Source: Alphaproteobacteria bacterium
Lineage (GTDB): Bacteria > Pseudomonadota > Alphaproteobacteria > RF32 > CAG-239
NCBI GenBank assembly: GCA_017546315.1
Contig: JAFYXH010000008.1
Location: 1-51,199, forward strand
Direction: 5' to 3'
DNA: 51,199 bases
The position numbers were made by a program, and so were the translations under genes. Below, piece by piece: positions 1 through 9,138 of this stretch (positions are counted from its first letter, which is position 1; every line of letters begins with the position of its first letter). Under the pieces are notes generated by a model, which was not told the DNA's origin, did not search any database, and saw nothing but the letters and a program-made list of their open reading frames with translations.

Positions 1-48
1 ATTTTATATTGTTATTGTTTTCATGCACATTTTTAAGGACTTTATTGC

Positions 49-738
49 ATGAAAATTTTATTTTATATTTATTGTTCTCTATTTTGCATGTTTTTTTCTT
101 ATGATACTCATGCTAGAACATATACTTCTAACCAAATTGAGCGTTTTGTTAATAAGACTCCACGAAAAATGGAAAATAATATTTCAAGCCTTGTAAATTA
201 TTTAACTAAACCATTTGATAATGATTATGATAAAGCAAAGGCTATTTCCTTTTGGATTGCAAGCAGAATTAGCTATGATGAATATCTATATAATAATGGT
301 GGTGCTACAAGACTAAGAAATACATATTTTGGACAAAGACCTGCTGAACTTTTGCAATCGAGAGTTGGCATTTGTGGTGATTTTGCAAATTTATTCAAAG
401 AGATGTGCAGTCGAGCTGGAATAAGAGCTAATAATGTTATTGGATATACATTTCCCGCCAATCAACGTCTAAATACAAAAGTTAAAAGCAATTCCGGACA
501 TGTATGGAATTATTTTATTTTTAACAATAAGAAAATTTATGTTGATACAACCTTCATGGCTGATGGCAGAACTGGTGTTAGCGGAAGTGGTGGCAGAATG
601 AATAGAAATAGAACTTTAAGAAAAATAAAGAATGATAATAAATACAAAAGCCAAACAAATGATTTTGACGAATTTTATTTTGATTTTAGCTATGATAAAG
701 AAAAATCGATGCGTTATTATAAGAGAGTAGAAAAATAG
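49..738 (+). CDS. Exported transglutaminase-like protein
   Basis: The 229-residue product starts with a short signal-peptide-like segment (residues 1-22, ending THA). A transglutaminase/cysteine-protease-like core follows. A Cys in the motif GICGDFANLF (Cys109), a His in GHVWNYF (His151) and an Asp in YVDTTF (Asp166) have the order and spacing of a papain-like Cys-His-Asp triad, as in the transglut_core and kyphoscoliosis-peptidase-like families. AAGGA at 35-39 gives a good ribosome binding site nine bases before the ATG. Known relatives act on proteins or peptides, often at the cell envelope; the substrate here is unknown. The tail from about residue 180 is basic and Asp/Tyr-rich with no recognised domain. 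Fold assignment is fairly sure; activity is inferred from the intact triad. Confidence 0.75.
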   Translation: MKILFYIYCSLFCMFFSYDTHARTYTSNQIERFVNKTPRKMENNISSLVNYLTKPFDNDYDKAKAISFWIASRISYDEYLYNNGGATRLRNTYFGQRPAELLQSRVGICGDFANLFKEMCSRAGIRANNVIGYTFPANQRLNTKVKSNSGHVWNYFIFNNKKIYVDTTFMADGRTGVSGSGGRMNRNRTLRKIKNDNKYKSQTNDFDEFYFDFSYDKEKSMRYYKRVEK

Positions 739-791
739 CTTCTCATAACCAAAGTTTAGAACTTAAATTTATTCATGACAAATAAAATAGC

Positions 792-819
792 TTGATTTTG
801 TCTATTTTTAATATATAAT
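792..819 (+). promoter_or_regulatory. Promoter of the HEACH-motif gene
   Basis: TTGATT (792-797) and a perfect TATAAT (814-819) are separated by 16 bases. Transcription would start near 826, giving a leader of under 30 bases before the ATG at 854. Confidence 0.7.
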
Positions 820-853
820 CATTCAGAATTACCATTTTATGAGGTTTGATTTA

Positions 854-2284
854 ATGAATTTTAAGTTCGATAACATTCAAGAATTTAAGCGTTTTGTACA
901 TCAGCTAGAAGATACTGATATACAAAAGTTTAAGTATGCTGATTGGAATAAGCTTTATAATAATGTAGAAACACTCGTTAATAAATTGAATATTGAAGAA
1001 AATTTAGAACATTTAAAGGTTGAGTATTGTAAAAAACATAAAATTTCATCACTTCCTGATATGGGGGCTACTAACTTTTTTGCTAATTGCATATGTGAAG
1101 ATGAATTTTTAAAATTAAATATGAACTTTAAGCTATCTCCTGATGACTGGAAAAATGCCTCAAATATTGCAAAATCGATTGCTCAAAACTTATACAATGA
1201 AAAAATTGATTTAGCAGCATGTTTGATCGACACTAATGAAAAAACAAATTTAGTAAATAAAGCTGATTATTCAGCACTTATATCAACAAAATATCAAAAT
1301 GATTTATGGCAATTTATGAAGTCTAAAATATCTGTTGATGAAGACAAATACTTAAGCTCAATTGGAACAACTGAATACCATACCTATAATGCTCATATTG
1401 ATATTAAAGATATGAGTGATAGAGTATTAAACACATCAGTTCATGAAGCATGCCATGCACATTTTCAACAAAATACAGGTCTTCAAATAGCATTAAAAAA
1501 AGAAAACATTTTACCACAAATGATTTCTAAGGACCTTAGCAACTTGTTTGCTAACAATCAAAAATTTTATATTATAGCTACTAATGAATTTCCTAATCAT
1601 ATTTTGGGATATTGGTCCCAACCTCTTGAATATTTTGCCAAACTTGTCGGTTCTTTAACTGAAAGAGAATTTAGAAAATTAAGCAAGCAATACTCTGAAA
1701 GAAATTTCATCATGCTAAATAACTATCTTGTAAATAGCGAGGGAGTTAATAACCCTGTTATGGCAAGATATAATGACAAAAATATTGAGGCTTTTTACCC
1801 TATTTCTGATTTTACTAAAATAAAAAGATTTTGGAAAACTCTTCCTTTTGACTTAAAAGAAAAAATAAAATTACATAAAAGTGATAAACTTGTAAAAATT
1901 ACTATTACGCAAAGCTATATTTACCCCAAACTAAAAAAACATTGCTTACACTTACAAGAAACAGAACTTCTTTTTGAAAACACTAGAAACTCTGTCCTTA
2001 AGAGGCTACCTGTTATTGGGATTGGCGTTGGTGTGTATTTAGCAACAAAACGCTACTTTCAAAATAAGAATGATTTTAGCTTATCTATGTATGAATTAAG
2101 TTCTGGGCTTGCTTCATCTACAGATTGTGGAATTGGAAGTGTTGCGGGTTTTGTTATCGATGCTTTTTTACATCAACAAGATAAAGATAAATTAAAGAAC
2201 TCCAATAACTTTAGCAATAACGTTGTATATAGAAAAACAGAAATCAAAAATCCTTCTTTTCTCCATAAGATTATGCAACGATGA
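854..2284 (+). CDS. Putative zinc metallopeptidase-like protein (HEACH motif), unknown family
   Basis: I do not recognise this protein as a whole. About 40% along it has VHEACHAHF, an HExxH zinc-peptidase motif, and about 60 residues later the segment SQPLEYFAK contains a Glu that could be the third gluzincin-type ligand. The N-terminal half is helical and charged with no signal peptide. The C-terminus has a glycine-rich hydrophobic stretch (RLPVIGIGVGVYLA, then SGLASSTDCGIGSVAGFVIDAF) that may be membrane-active. The start is taken as the ATG at 854, because GAGG at 841-844 lies nine bases before it; an upstream in-frame ATG at 839 overlaps that site. The gene ends seven bases from a convergent gene. 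Catalytic function is inferred from the motif alone. A secreted effector is conceivable, but nothing in the sequence shows it. Confidence 0.6.
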   Translation: MNFKFDNIQEFKRFVHQLEDTDIQKFKYADWNKLYNNVETLVNKLNIEENLEHLKVEYCKKHKISSLPDMGATNFFANCICEDEFLKLNMNFKLSPDDWKNASNIAKSIAQNLYNEKIDLAACLIDTNEKTNLVNKADYSALISTKYQNDLWQFMKSKISVDEDKYLSSIGTTEYHTYNAHIDIKDMSDRVLNTSVHEACHAHFQQNTGLQIALKKENILPQMISKDLSNLFANNQKFYIIATNEFPNHILGYWSQPLEYFAKLVGSLTEREFRKLSKQYSERNFIMLNNYLVNSEGVNNPVMARYNDKNIEAFYPISDFTKIKRFWKTLPFDLKEKIKLHKSDKLVKITITQSYIYPKLKKHCLHLQETELLFENTRNSVLKRLPVIGIGVGVYLATKRYFQNKNDFSLSMYELSSGLASSTDCGIGSVAGFVIDAFLHQQDKDKLKNSNNFSNNVVYRKTEIKNPSFLHKIMQR

Positions 2285-2290
2285 TTTATT

Positions 2291-3370
2291 TTATCTTACA
2301 TCATTTATTATATTAAAAAATTTCTCTCCTATTGCTTGATGCGTAAAGTTTTTTAATGTTATTTCTTGAGCTTTTTTAGCCTTTTCTAATCTTTCTTCTT
2401 CGTGAGATAAATAATAATTTATGATTTCAACAAGCTCTTCTTCGGTCTTATACATTGGGATTGTATTGCCATAAACTTCTTCAATCTCTGGCATATAATC
2501 TGAGACCAACATTGCTCCTGTTACGGTTACATCATATACTCTATTATTGATAAATCCATGGTCTTTCATATCTACTCGGTGATCATTTAATACAATTTTG
2601 GCTGAACTATAATATTTATGAAGTTCTTTGTTATCTATGTACTCCTCTTTAGCAATATCTCCCCATCTTGGGCCATATATGGTTATTGGTAGATTATGTT
2701 TTAGGGCAATATCTGCTATTCCATATTGTCGTTTGGTACCAACGAACAAAACATCTGATTTTAAGCGCTCATCATACTCATAATAAAAGTTATTTGTATC
2801 TGTGAACTGAGGAACATAATAAGCCTTAAATCCTTTTTGACGAAGTTTTTCTGCGTATATTTTTGAGCCTACTGCTAAGGCATCATAAAACTGTAGTTCA
2901 TCAACTGATATATTACCATAACGCAAAGTATTCATTGTTATTTTATCTCTATTTTTTATCATATTCTTGTCAGAATTGGTATAGAATAAAGGATAAATTA
3001 TATAAGCTATATTTATATGTTTATTATCTGGAAATGGTGGCAAAAATTTAAAATACCCTCTCATATATATATTGATTTCATCATTTTTATTTTCTGGATA
3101 CATATTTAGGCGATAATCAATAGAAACATCCTCATACTTTGTTTTTAATGCGTTTTGTAGCGCATGACCTAAAAAAACCTCTCCAATTGTTGTTTCTTTT
3201 TCTACGCAACTTTTTATGGAAATTGCATTATATTTTATGGGGGAAATAGTTTTAAAATTCGAGTTTTTCTGCTCTGAAAAAAAGGCTGGACACGAATTTT
3301 TATAATACAATACCCCGCCTATAATACCTAGTAGGAAAACAACAACATAAATAACTGATGTTCTTATCAT
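2291..3370 (-). CDS. Membrane-anchored glycosyltransferase, CgeB/group 1-like C-terminus
   Basis: The 359-residue protein begins with one transmembrane segment (about residues 5-22). Its C-terminal half looks like the Glyco_trans_1_2 (CgeB/YkvP-like) GT-B domain: a VLFVGTKRQYG segment, IYGPRWGD, then the stretch containing YYSSAKIVLNDHR, GFINNRVYDVTVTGA and YMPEIEEVYG, ending in a helical tail. Relatives transfer sugars from nucleotide donors to polysaccharide or protein. The start overlaps the stop of the 175-residue gene upstream (ATGA type), so they are translationally coupled at the end of the rlm-tkt run. Acceptor and donor cannot be told. It is odd for a sugar-nucleotide enzyme to carry an N-terminal signal-anchor. 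Confidence 0.7.
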   Translation of the reverse strand: MIRTSVIYVVVFLLGIIGGVLYYKNSCPAFFSEQKNSNFKTISPIKYNAISIKSCVEKETTIGEVFLGHALQNALKTKYEDVSIDYRLNMYPENKNDEINIYMRGYFKFLPPFPDNKHINIAYIIYPLFYTNSDKNMIKNRDKITMNTLRYGNISVDELQFYDALAVGSKIYAEKLRQKGFKAYYVPQFTDTNNFYYEYDERLKSDVLFVGTKRQYGIADIALKHNLPITIYGPRWGDIAKEEYIDNKELHKYYSSAKIVLNDHRVDMKDHGFINNRVYDVTVTGAMLVSDYMPEIEEVYGNTIPMYKTEEELVEIINYYLSHEEERLEKAKKAQEITLKNFTHQAIGEKFFNIINDVR

Positions 3371-3894
3371 TTTTTGGTCCTTTGGATAAAATCATCTAAT
3401 TGATTTGCAACATCTATAATGTTAATTTCTTTTTCATCATAGGTAGTATCGCAATGTTTTACATATCTTTTTTCTGTTATAGGAAAATGAACTGCTTGGA
3501 AGTTAAACATCGCTAAATAACCAAAACGAATCTCTGCCACAACTAATAAAAAGTCATATTGTTTTAATCCATCTATATCAAAAGCTTCAAAACAATCCCC
3601 TACTAGAGCAATATTTGTATCTATCTTTCTCTTTTTTGTTTTTCTATGATAATAATTTTGGCTATTGGTATATGTAAAATCTATAACCGTTTTAGGCAAC
3701 AACTCTGAACAATCAAACTTATAGCCTTTGTTTTTTAGCTCTTTTTCTAAATCTATAGCCAACTTTCCATAGAATAAATTTTTCGGGGCATTGATTACTA
3801 AACACTTAGCACAATAAGCACTTGAATAGAAACCAATCCCCCATCCAATTAGTATGAGAAAGAGAAAAACAAATAGTTTTACTCTTGCTTTCAT
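3367..3894 (-). CDS. Secreted or membrane-anchored protein of unknown function
   Basis: The 175-residue product has a hydrophobic N-terminus (residues 7-25) ending SSAYCAKC, so it is either a cleaved signal peptide or an anchor. The rest alternates strands and helices (LVINAPKNLFYGKLAIDLEKEL, then INTALVGD-like and DFLLVVAEIRFGY segments), which could be a Rossmann-like half domain. Its start codon shares one base with the transketolase stop (TAATG), and its stop overlaps the start of the glycosyltransferase downstream. It is therefore probably made together with that enzyme and may work with it on surface glycans. I find no catalytic motif. Confidence 0.5.
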   Translation of the reverse strand: MKARVKLFVFLFLILIGWGIGFYSSAYCAKCLVINAPKNLFYGKLAIDLEKELKNKGYKFDCSELLPKTVIDFTYTNSQNYYHRKTKKRKIDTNIALVGDCFEAFDIDGLKQYDFLLVVAEIRFGYLAMFNFQAVHFPITEKRYVKHCDTTYDEKEINIIDVANQLDDFIQRTKK

Positions 3895-5849
3895 TAAGAT
3901 AGCAACCCCTCTATTTCTTCAACAATATCATCTGGAGTTATAGCAAAATGTTCGTACAACTTAGATGATGGTGCAGAAGCCCCAAACATATCAATACCAA
4001 TTGTTTTTTGAGCATATCTATTCCAACCAAAAGTTGTTCCTGCTTCTACACTTATAACAGGAGATGTGCCTAGAACTTCTAATTGATAGTTAAGTGTTTG
4101 CTCTTCAAACAACTCCTGACAAGGCATAGATACAACTGCAACATCAATACCTTTTTCAAACAATATTTTTTGAGCCTCAACTGCTATTGAAACCTCTGAG
4201 CCAGTTGCTATTATTGTAGCATCACGCTTAGCTTTTGATTTTGATATAACGTATGCACCTTTGGAACTTAAGTTTTCATCGGCAGAAGTTCTTAACAATG
4301 GAAGATTTTGACGTGATAGAGCTAATATACTTGGTCTTTTTTCTTCAGTTAATGCGATTTGCCAACATTCTGCAGTTTCTATCACATCTGCAGGGCGGAA
4401 AGTTAATATATTTGGCATAGCTCTATAAGATGCTAAATGCTCGATAGGTTGATGAGTTGGGCCATCTTCTCCTACACCTATAGAATCATGAGTTAAAACA
4501 TAAATAACTCTTAATCCCATTAAAGCGGCCAAGCGCATTGAAGGACGCATATAATCTGAAAATACAAAGAATGTACCTGCATAAGGAATAACACCTCCGT
4601 GAAGGGCCATACCATTCATGATTGCACCCATTGCGTGCTCTCTTATGCCATACATAATATTATTACCACTATAATCATCTTTAGTTATAGTCTTTAAGCC
4701 ATCTACAAATGTTAAATTTGAAGCAGCTAAATCTGCTGAACCTCCGATAATTTCAGGAATATGAGGTACTATTCTTTTTAAACACATTTCTGATGCTTTA
4801 CGTGTTGCAACATTTGTTTTCTCAACAAGAGCATCTTTCTTTAATTGGTTTAATTCATCATCCCATTTTAAGGGGAGTTTATTTGCTATAAAATCTCTAA
4901 ACTCTGCTTCTAAAGATGCTGCTTGCACCCAAGTATTATATTTTATTAAATTCCTATTTTGTGTTTGACGCCATTTGTTTAGTATATCTAATGGAATTTC
5001 AAATGGTTTATAGTTCCAATCTAGTTTTTTACGCATCAATTCGGTTTCTTCTGCCCCTAAAGGTGAACCATGGCATTTGGATGTTCCACTTTTAGATGGG
5101 CTACCATATCCGATAATTGTTCTGCAAGATATTAAAGTTGGTTTATCTTGTTTTTGTGCTTCTTGTATAGCTTGTCTTATTGCATCATAATCGTGTCCAT
5201 CTATATCAATTGTATGCCAACCTACTGCATTAAAACGCTCAAATTGATTGGTTGAACTAGACTTATCAACTGTTCCATCAATAGTTATGTTGTTATTATC
5301 CCAAAATACTATCAATTTATTTAACCCAAGATGGCCTGCTAAAGATATTGCTTCTTCGGAAACTCCTTCCATTAAACAACCATCTCCTGCTATAACATAG
5401 GTATAGTGATTACATAAACTTGCACCATATTTTTTGTTAATAACTCTTTCTGCTAAAGCCATACCAACGGCAGATGATATACCTTGACCTAAAGGACCTG
5501 TTGTCATATCAACACCATCTAGATGACCATATTCTGGATGTCCGGCTGTTTTGGCACCAAATTGTCTAAAATTTTTAATATCATCTATTGATACATCTTT
5601 GTAGCCCATTAAATATAATAGTGAATACAACAACATTGATCCGTGTCCTGCTGATAATACGAATCTATCTCTATCAAACCATTTAGGAGCTGTAGGATTT
5701 AGTTTTATAAACTCTGAAAACAAAACAGTTGCTACATCTGCCATACCTAAAGGCATACCTGGATGCCCTGAATTTGCTTTATTTATAGCATCTGCAGATA
5801 AAAACCTTATTGCGTTAGCCATATCCTTTAACTCTGATGAATCAATCAT
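3894..5849 (-). CDS. tkt: Transketolase
   Basis: The 651-residue protein has the full length of the family. Visible features are the thiamine-site start NSGHPGMPLG (residues 26-35), a TPP-binding GDG motif at 155-157 in AGDGCLMEGVSEEA, DNNNITIDG, the YGIREHAMG segment with the catalytic Glu, and the DSIGVGEDGPTHQP loop. The enzyme moves two-carbon ketol units between pentose phosphates and glycolytic sugars in the cytoplasm. An AAGGAG site lies seven bases before the ATG and overlaps the stop of the upstream methyltransferase gene, so both are read from one transcript. The next gene downstream starts inside the stop codon. Identification is secure. Confidence 0.98.
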   Translation of the reverse strand: MIDSSELKDMANAIRFLSADAINKANSGHPGMPLGMADVATVLFSEFIKLNPTAPKWFDRDRFVLSAGHGSMLLYSLLYLMGYKDVSIDDIKNFRQFGAKTAGHPEYGHLDGVDMTTGPLGQGISSAVGMALAERVINKKYGASLCNHYTYVIAGDGCLMEGVSEEAISLAGHLGLNKLIVFWDNNNITIDGTVDKSSSTNQFERFNAVGWHTIDIDGHDYDAIRQAIQEAQKQDKPTLISCRTIIGYGSPSKSGTSKCHGSPLGAEETELMRKKLDWNYKPFEIPLDILNKWRQTQNRNLIKYNTWVQAASLEAEFRDFIANKLPLKWDDELNQLKKDALVEKTNVATRKASEMCLKRIVPHIPEIIGGSADLAASNLTFVDGLKTITKDDYSGNNIMYGIREHAMGAIMNGMALHGGVIPYAGTFFVFSDYMRPSMRLAALMGLRVIYVLTHDSIGVGEDGPTHQPIEHLASYRAMPNILTFRPADVIETAECWQIALTEEKRPSILALSRQNLPLLRTSADENLSSKGAYVISKSKAKRDATIIATGSEVSIAVEAQKILFEKGIDVAVVSMPCQELFEEQTLNYQLEVLGTSPVISVEAGTTFGWNRYAQKTIGIDMFGASAPSSKLYEHFAITPDDIVEEIEGLLS

Positions 5850-5859
5850 TTTTAGCTCC

Positions 5860-7005
5860 TTATTTTTCTGGGTTTAAGGTAAATAGAGCAATTAGCTCTG
5901 AATGATGCGAATAAACAAATTGATCTATTAATGTTATATTTTTTAATACATAATCTGCTTCTATCAATAAATTTGCATCATATACAAAAGTTTGAGGATT
6001 ACATGAAATAAAAACTATTTTTTTAGGCTTATTATTGTTAGTTAACTCTAATATTTTTCGGCATTGTTCATGAGCTCCGGCTCTTGGAGGATCTATAACT
6101 ATAGCATCAAATTCTTTTAATTCTTCTTCATCTAGAGGATCTTTGAATAAGTTTCTATTTATAACTTTTACATTTTGTATTTGGTTTGAGGCTATATTTT
6201 TCTCTAAACCTTTAAGAGAGGATTGAGATGAATCTATGGAAGTTATTTTATTGTCTTTATTTAATGCCAAAGGATAAGTAAATGTTCCTAAACCGCAAAA
6301 TAAATCTGCTATTTTACCGGTGGTTGTGCCTAAATAATCAAGAACCTTTTCTATCATCAAATCTTGTGCATGTTTTGAAGCTTGAAGAAATGTTTCTGAA
6401 GGGATTTCTATATCATACTCTTTTATATAAAGCTTAGGGGTGGCTACACAAACAACCGTCTCTGACTGAGAATTATTCACCTTATAGGAAAAACGTATAA
6501 TTTCTTGATTTCTGTTTACAAACTCAGATATCAACATTCTGTGTTCAACATTTATTTCTAAAGGCAAAATTAAAATAATATCTATTCCATTATCTGCCTC
6601 TAAAAAACGAATCGAGCCTTTCCTTATAAACAAGCGTTCTTGATGTTTTTTACTTTTTGGGATAATTACAGGAATTTCTGAAAATTCTTTAATAAAATCA
6701 TGCAGTTTGGGTAATAAAACATTTAATTTTTCGGTTAACATAGAACATGTTTTGATGTTAACTATATTATGAGACTTTGCTTCATTAAACCCTAATTTTA
6801 ATTCTTTCTTCTCAATGCAAAACTCCATTTCACCACGACGACGAAATCCATCTTTAATAAAAATAGACTCATCAAATTCAATGGGGGGATTTTTCAATGA
6901 TGATATAACACGTTTAAAATTGAACAGTTTATCAGATTGATACTGCTCTTCTGAAAGCCCCCTTAACGGACATCCTCCGCAATTACTACATAATAAATTC
7001 TGCAT
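5860..7005 (-). CDS. Class I SAM-dependent RNA m5U methyltransferase (RlmC/RlmD/TrmA family), TRAM-less
   Basis: The protein opens with the iron-sulfur Cys cluster CSNCGGCPLRG (Cys6, 9, 12, with a later Cys in IKTCSML). It then has the SAM-binding ADLFCGLGTFTYPLA, the VIDPPRAGAHEQC motif and the nucleophile Cys in FISCNPQTF, and ends with the conserved Glu in HHSELIALF. These are the hallmarks of enzymes that make 5-methyluridine in 23S rRNA or tRNA using a [4Fe-4S] domain. At 381 residues it lacks the N-terminal TRAM RNA-binding domain usual in RlmD; the first Cys of the cluster is residue 6. AAAGGA provides the ribosome binding site. Exact target (23S U747, U1939 or tRNA U54) cannot be decided. 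It is first in a run with tkt. Confidence 0.88.
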   Translation of the reverse strand: MQNLLCSNCGGCPLRGLSEEQYQSDKLFNFKRVISSLKNPPIEFDESIFIKDGFRRRGEMEFCIEKKELKLGFNEAKSHNIVNIKTCSMLTEKLNVLLPKLHDFIKEFSEIPVIIPKSKKHQERLFIRKGSIRFLEADNGIDIILILPLEINVEHRMLISEFVNRNQEIIRFSYKVNNSQSETVVCVATPKLYIKEYDIEIPSETFLQASKHAQDLMIEKVLDYLGTTTGKIADLFCGLGTFTYPLALNKDNKITSIDSSQSSLKGLEKNIASNQIQNVKVINRNLFKDPLDEEELKEFDAIVIDPPRAGAHEQCRKILELTNNNKPKKIVFISCNPQTFVYDANLLIEADYVLKNITLIDQFVYSHHSELIALFTLNPEK

Positions 7006-7093
7006 TTTTTTCCTTTCGAAATCTTCTTAACAAAAAAATATTATAATGACAAGTATAAGTTTTAGATATTTTACGTAAAAAAATTAAAAAAAA

Positions 7094-7123
7094 TGGTGAA
7101 TCTTTTTTTTTAATCTATATAAT
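7094..7123 (+). promoter_or_regulatory. Promoter of the four-TM membrane protein gene
   Basis: A perfect TATAAT sits at 7118-7123. The best upstream partner is a weak TGGTGA at 7094-7099 with an 18-base spacer. It lies in the divergent gap between the rRNA methyltransferase and the membrane protein gene. Confidence 0.5.
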
Positions 7124-7158
7124 AGGTAATGTATGATATATTTATTCTGGAGATAATA

Positions 7159-8307
7159 ATGCTAGTTCACATTCCTGACCATTTTAGTTCTAAGTTTAAA
7201 TTTGATTTTTCAAAAACACCAACTTCTAAAACAGATAGAAACTCTTTAAGCAAATCTGTACTTGGTTTTATTTTGGGATTTTCTATGCTTGGCCTTGGTA
7301 TATTTGAGATGCTCACTTTTATTGCGGCAGAACAAAAAGGCGGACAATCATTTATGATGGTCGAGGTATTTGCATTCATTATAATCCTTATTGCTCTAGG
7401 ATTAATTATCGGTTCCATATTATCTTTAATAAGATATAAAAAATTCTATTTTGATGGCGATAATTTTAACATAATATACAGACCATCTATCGGGGTTAAA
7501 CACAAACTAACCGAATCTATTAACAACTATGTTGGCGTTAGATTAAGAGTACTCTTTACACAAGTTGGAATATTTGCTAAAAACAGATACATTATCGACC
7601 TATACCACGAAGATGCTAGCAAAATTATCCCTCTTTATATTTCAACTCAGAACAAAGATATACGCAACATTTGGGAAAACTACGCTAGGTTATTCAAATT
7701 ACCAGCTCTTAGCATTGGTGAAAGAGGTCTTGTAAAAAGAGACTATGAAGACTTAAACAAATCTATCAAAGAATTATACATTGAAAACAAACTTCCTTTC
7801 ATTGCTAGTGGCAAAATACCTTCACCATCTTCTCTTCTAATTGAAGAAAAAGACAACTCTATATTTATCACCCCTAAAGAAGTTTATTGGGACACTTTTA
7901 GCTCACTATTTTTATTCATCTCAACTACTGCAATGCTACTACTTGTAATGGGCGGTATCTACATTACTTTTAATGGCTCTTCTGTACCTTTGAAATATTG
8001 GATTTTGGGCGGAGTTTCTTTATTTGCGATTATTTATTTTATCATAAAATTATTTAGCTCTTATTGTATAGACATAAGAGATAATAAAGTTTTTGTTCAA
8101 GACATTGTTTTAGGAAGCATCATTAAAGAAGACTTTATTGATGCAAATAAAATAGAAAATGTTGAACTATCTTACAATCCAATAATTGACAGATACACAT
8201 TAGCTCTTATTAGTGATGATAAAGTATTAACTTTCGGCAACAGACTTCCTGTTAACGATCTATTATGGCTTAAAGATTTCATCATTCGCAAATTAGTTGG
8301 TAATTAA
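7159..8307 (+). CDS. Integral membrane protein of unknown function
   Basis: The product, about 382 residues, has two pairs of membrane helices. One pair is near residues 33-90 (GFILGFSMLGLGIF and FAFIIILIALGLIIG segments). The second pair is near 245-300 (FLFISTTAMLLLVMGG and ILGGVSLFAIIYFI). Soluble beta-rich stretches follow each pair, such as FDGDNFNIIYRP and SYCIDIRDNKVFVQD, resembling duplicated PH-like units. This suggests an internal duplication of a two-helix plus beta module. The ATG at 7159 is preferred because GGAG at 7149-7152 lies six bases before it; the longer frame from 7129 has no such site. No enzyme motif is seen. Confidence 0.65.
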   Translation: MLVHIPDHFSSKFKFDFSKTPTSKTDRNSLSKSVLGFILGFSMLGLGIFEMLTFIAAEQKGGQSFMMVEVFAFIIILIALGLIIGSILSLIRYKKFYFDGDNFNIIYRPSIGVKHKLTESINNYVGVRLRVLFTQVGIFAKNRYIIDLYHEDASKIIPLYISTQNKDIRNIWENYARLFKLPALSIGERGLVKRDYEDLNKSIKELYIENKLPFIASGKIPSPSSLLIEEKDNSIFITPKEVYWDTFSSLFLFISTTAMLLLVMGGIYITFNGSSVPLKYWILGGVSLFAIIYFIIKLFSSYCIDIRDNKVFVQDIVLGSIIKEDFIDANKIENVELSYNPIIDRYTLALISDDKVLTFGNRLPVNDLLWLKDFIIRKLVGN

Positions 8308-8308
8308 A

Positions 8309-8338
8309 TTGATATTTTCATTGCTATAAAAATATAAA
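8309..8338 (+). promoter_or_regulatory. Promoter of the TPR-bamB-thyX run
   Basis: TTGATA (8309-8314) and TATAAA (8333-8338) are separated by 18 bases. The first gene starts at 8386 behind an AGGAAGG ribosome binding site. Confidence 0.55.
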
Positions 8339-8385
8339 ACATTTATAAACAGGTTAAAATCGTTTATTTTAGGAAGGATTGGGTT

Positions 8386-9108
8386 ATGGCAAAAGATACA
8401 ACATTTTTTAATAACAAAAACAACAAGTCTAACAATAGCAATCATTCACATTTTAACTTTGATGATGACAAAGCAATTTTTGATGAAGTTGATGAAGAAT
8501 TAAAGAACGAGAAATTCAAACAACTAATCAATAAATATGGTGGTGCAATTTTATCTCTTGTTGTATTGGCTCTTGCTATAACTGTTGGTTATGAAAAATT
8601 TGCTTTATGGAAAATTCGTAAAGCTGAAGAAAAAAATATTCAATACACTCAAGCTTTATCATCTTCTGCAAATTACGAAAATAATATTGTTGAGTTTGAA
8701 AATATTGTTCACACTGAAACAGGTGCATATAAAGATTATGCTCAATTACAAATCGCAAATATTTTGCTAGAGAACAACCAATTAGAAAAAGCTTTTAGCG
8801 TTTTAGAAAAAACATATAAGGATGAAAATATTTCTAAAGGTGTTCGTGAAATTGCTGCTATAAAGATTGCAACATATAAAGTTGACCAGGCTCCATTTGA
8901 AGAAATAAAAGCATTACTTTCTCCTATTGCTGAAAGTAATGGTGCTTGGGCTCCTATGGCAAAAGAATTGTTAGCTATGTCTGCTGTGCACAATAAGAAT
9001 TTCGCTTTAGCTAAAAATATTTATAATGAGCTTCTAAGCACAGATCTTTCAGATGGTTTTAAGGCAAGAATTGAAGATATGCTTGCTGTTATACAAGAAG
9101 AAATTTAA
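8386..9108 (+). CDS. YfgM-like membrane-anchored TPR protein
   Basis: The 240-residue protein has a charged, Asn/Lys-rich cytoplasmic head (residues 1-47), one transmembrane helix (about 48-66, GGAILSLVVLALAITVGY) and a periplasmic helical domain with TPR-like repeats (LQIANILLENNQLEKAFSVLEKTY, then AKELLAMSAVHNKNFALAKNIYNELL). This matches the YfgM/TPR_21 family, an ancillary SecYEG and periplasmic chaperone partner in enterobacteria. It stands directly before bamB, 30 bases away, and der follows; this order is conserved in proteobacteria and supports the call. A strong AGGAAGG site precedes the ATG. Confidence 0.85.
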   Translation: MAKDTTFFNNKNNKSNNSNHSHFNFDDDKAIFDEVDEELKNEKFKQLINKYGGAILSLVVLALAITVGYEKFALWKIRKAEEKNIQYTQALSSSANYENNIVEFENIVHTETGAYKDYAQLQIANILLENNQLEKAFSVLEKTYKDENISKGVREIAAIKIATYKVDQAPFEEIKALLSPIAESNGAWAPMAKELLAMSAVHNKNFALAKNIYNELLSTDLSDGFKARIEDMLAVIQEEI

Positions 9109-9138
9109 TTTGATGTATTTATAATATGGAGTTGGAAT

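Noticed and set aside
8576..8993. Frames on both strands within the TPR protein gene
   Set aside because: They are shadows of a well-supported gene with promoter, ribosome binding site and conserved context.
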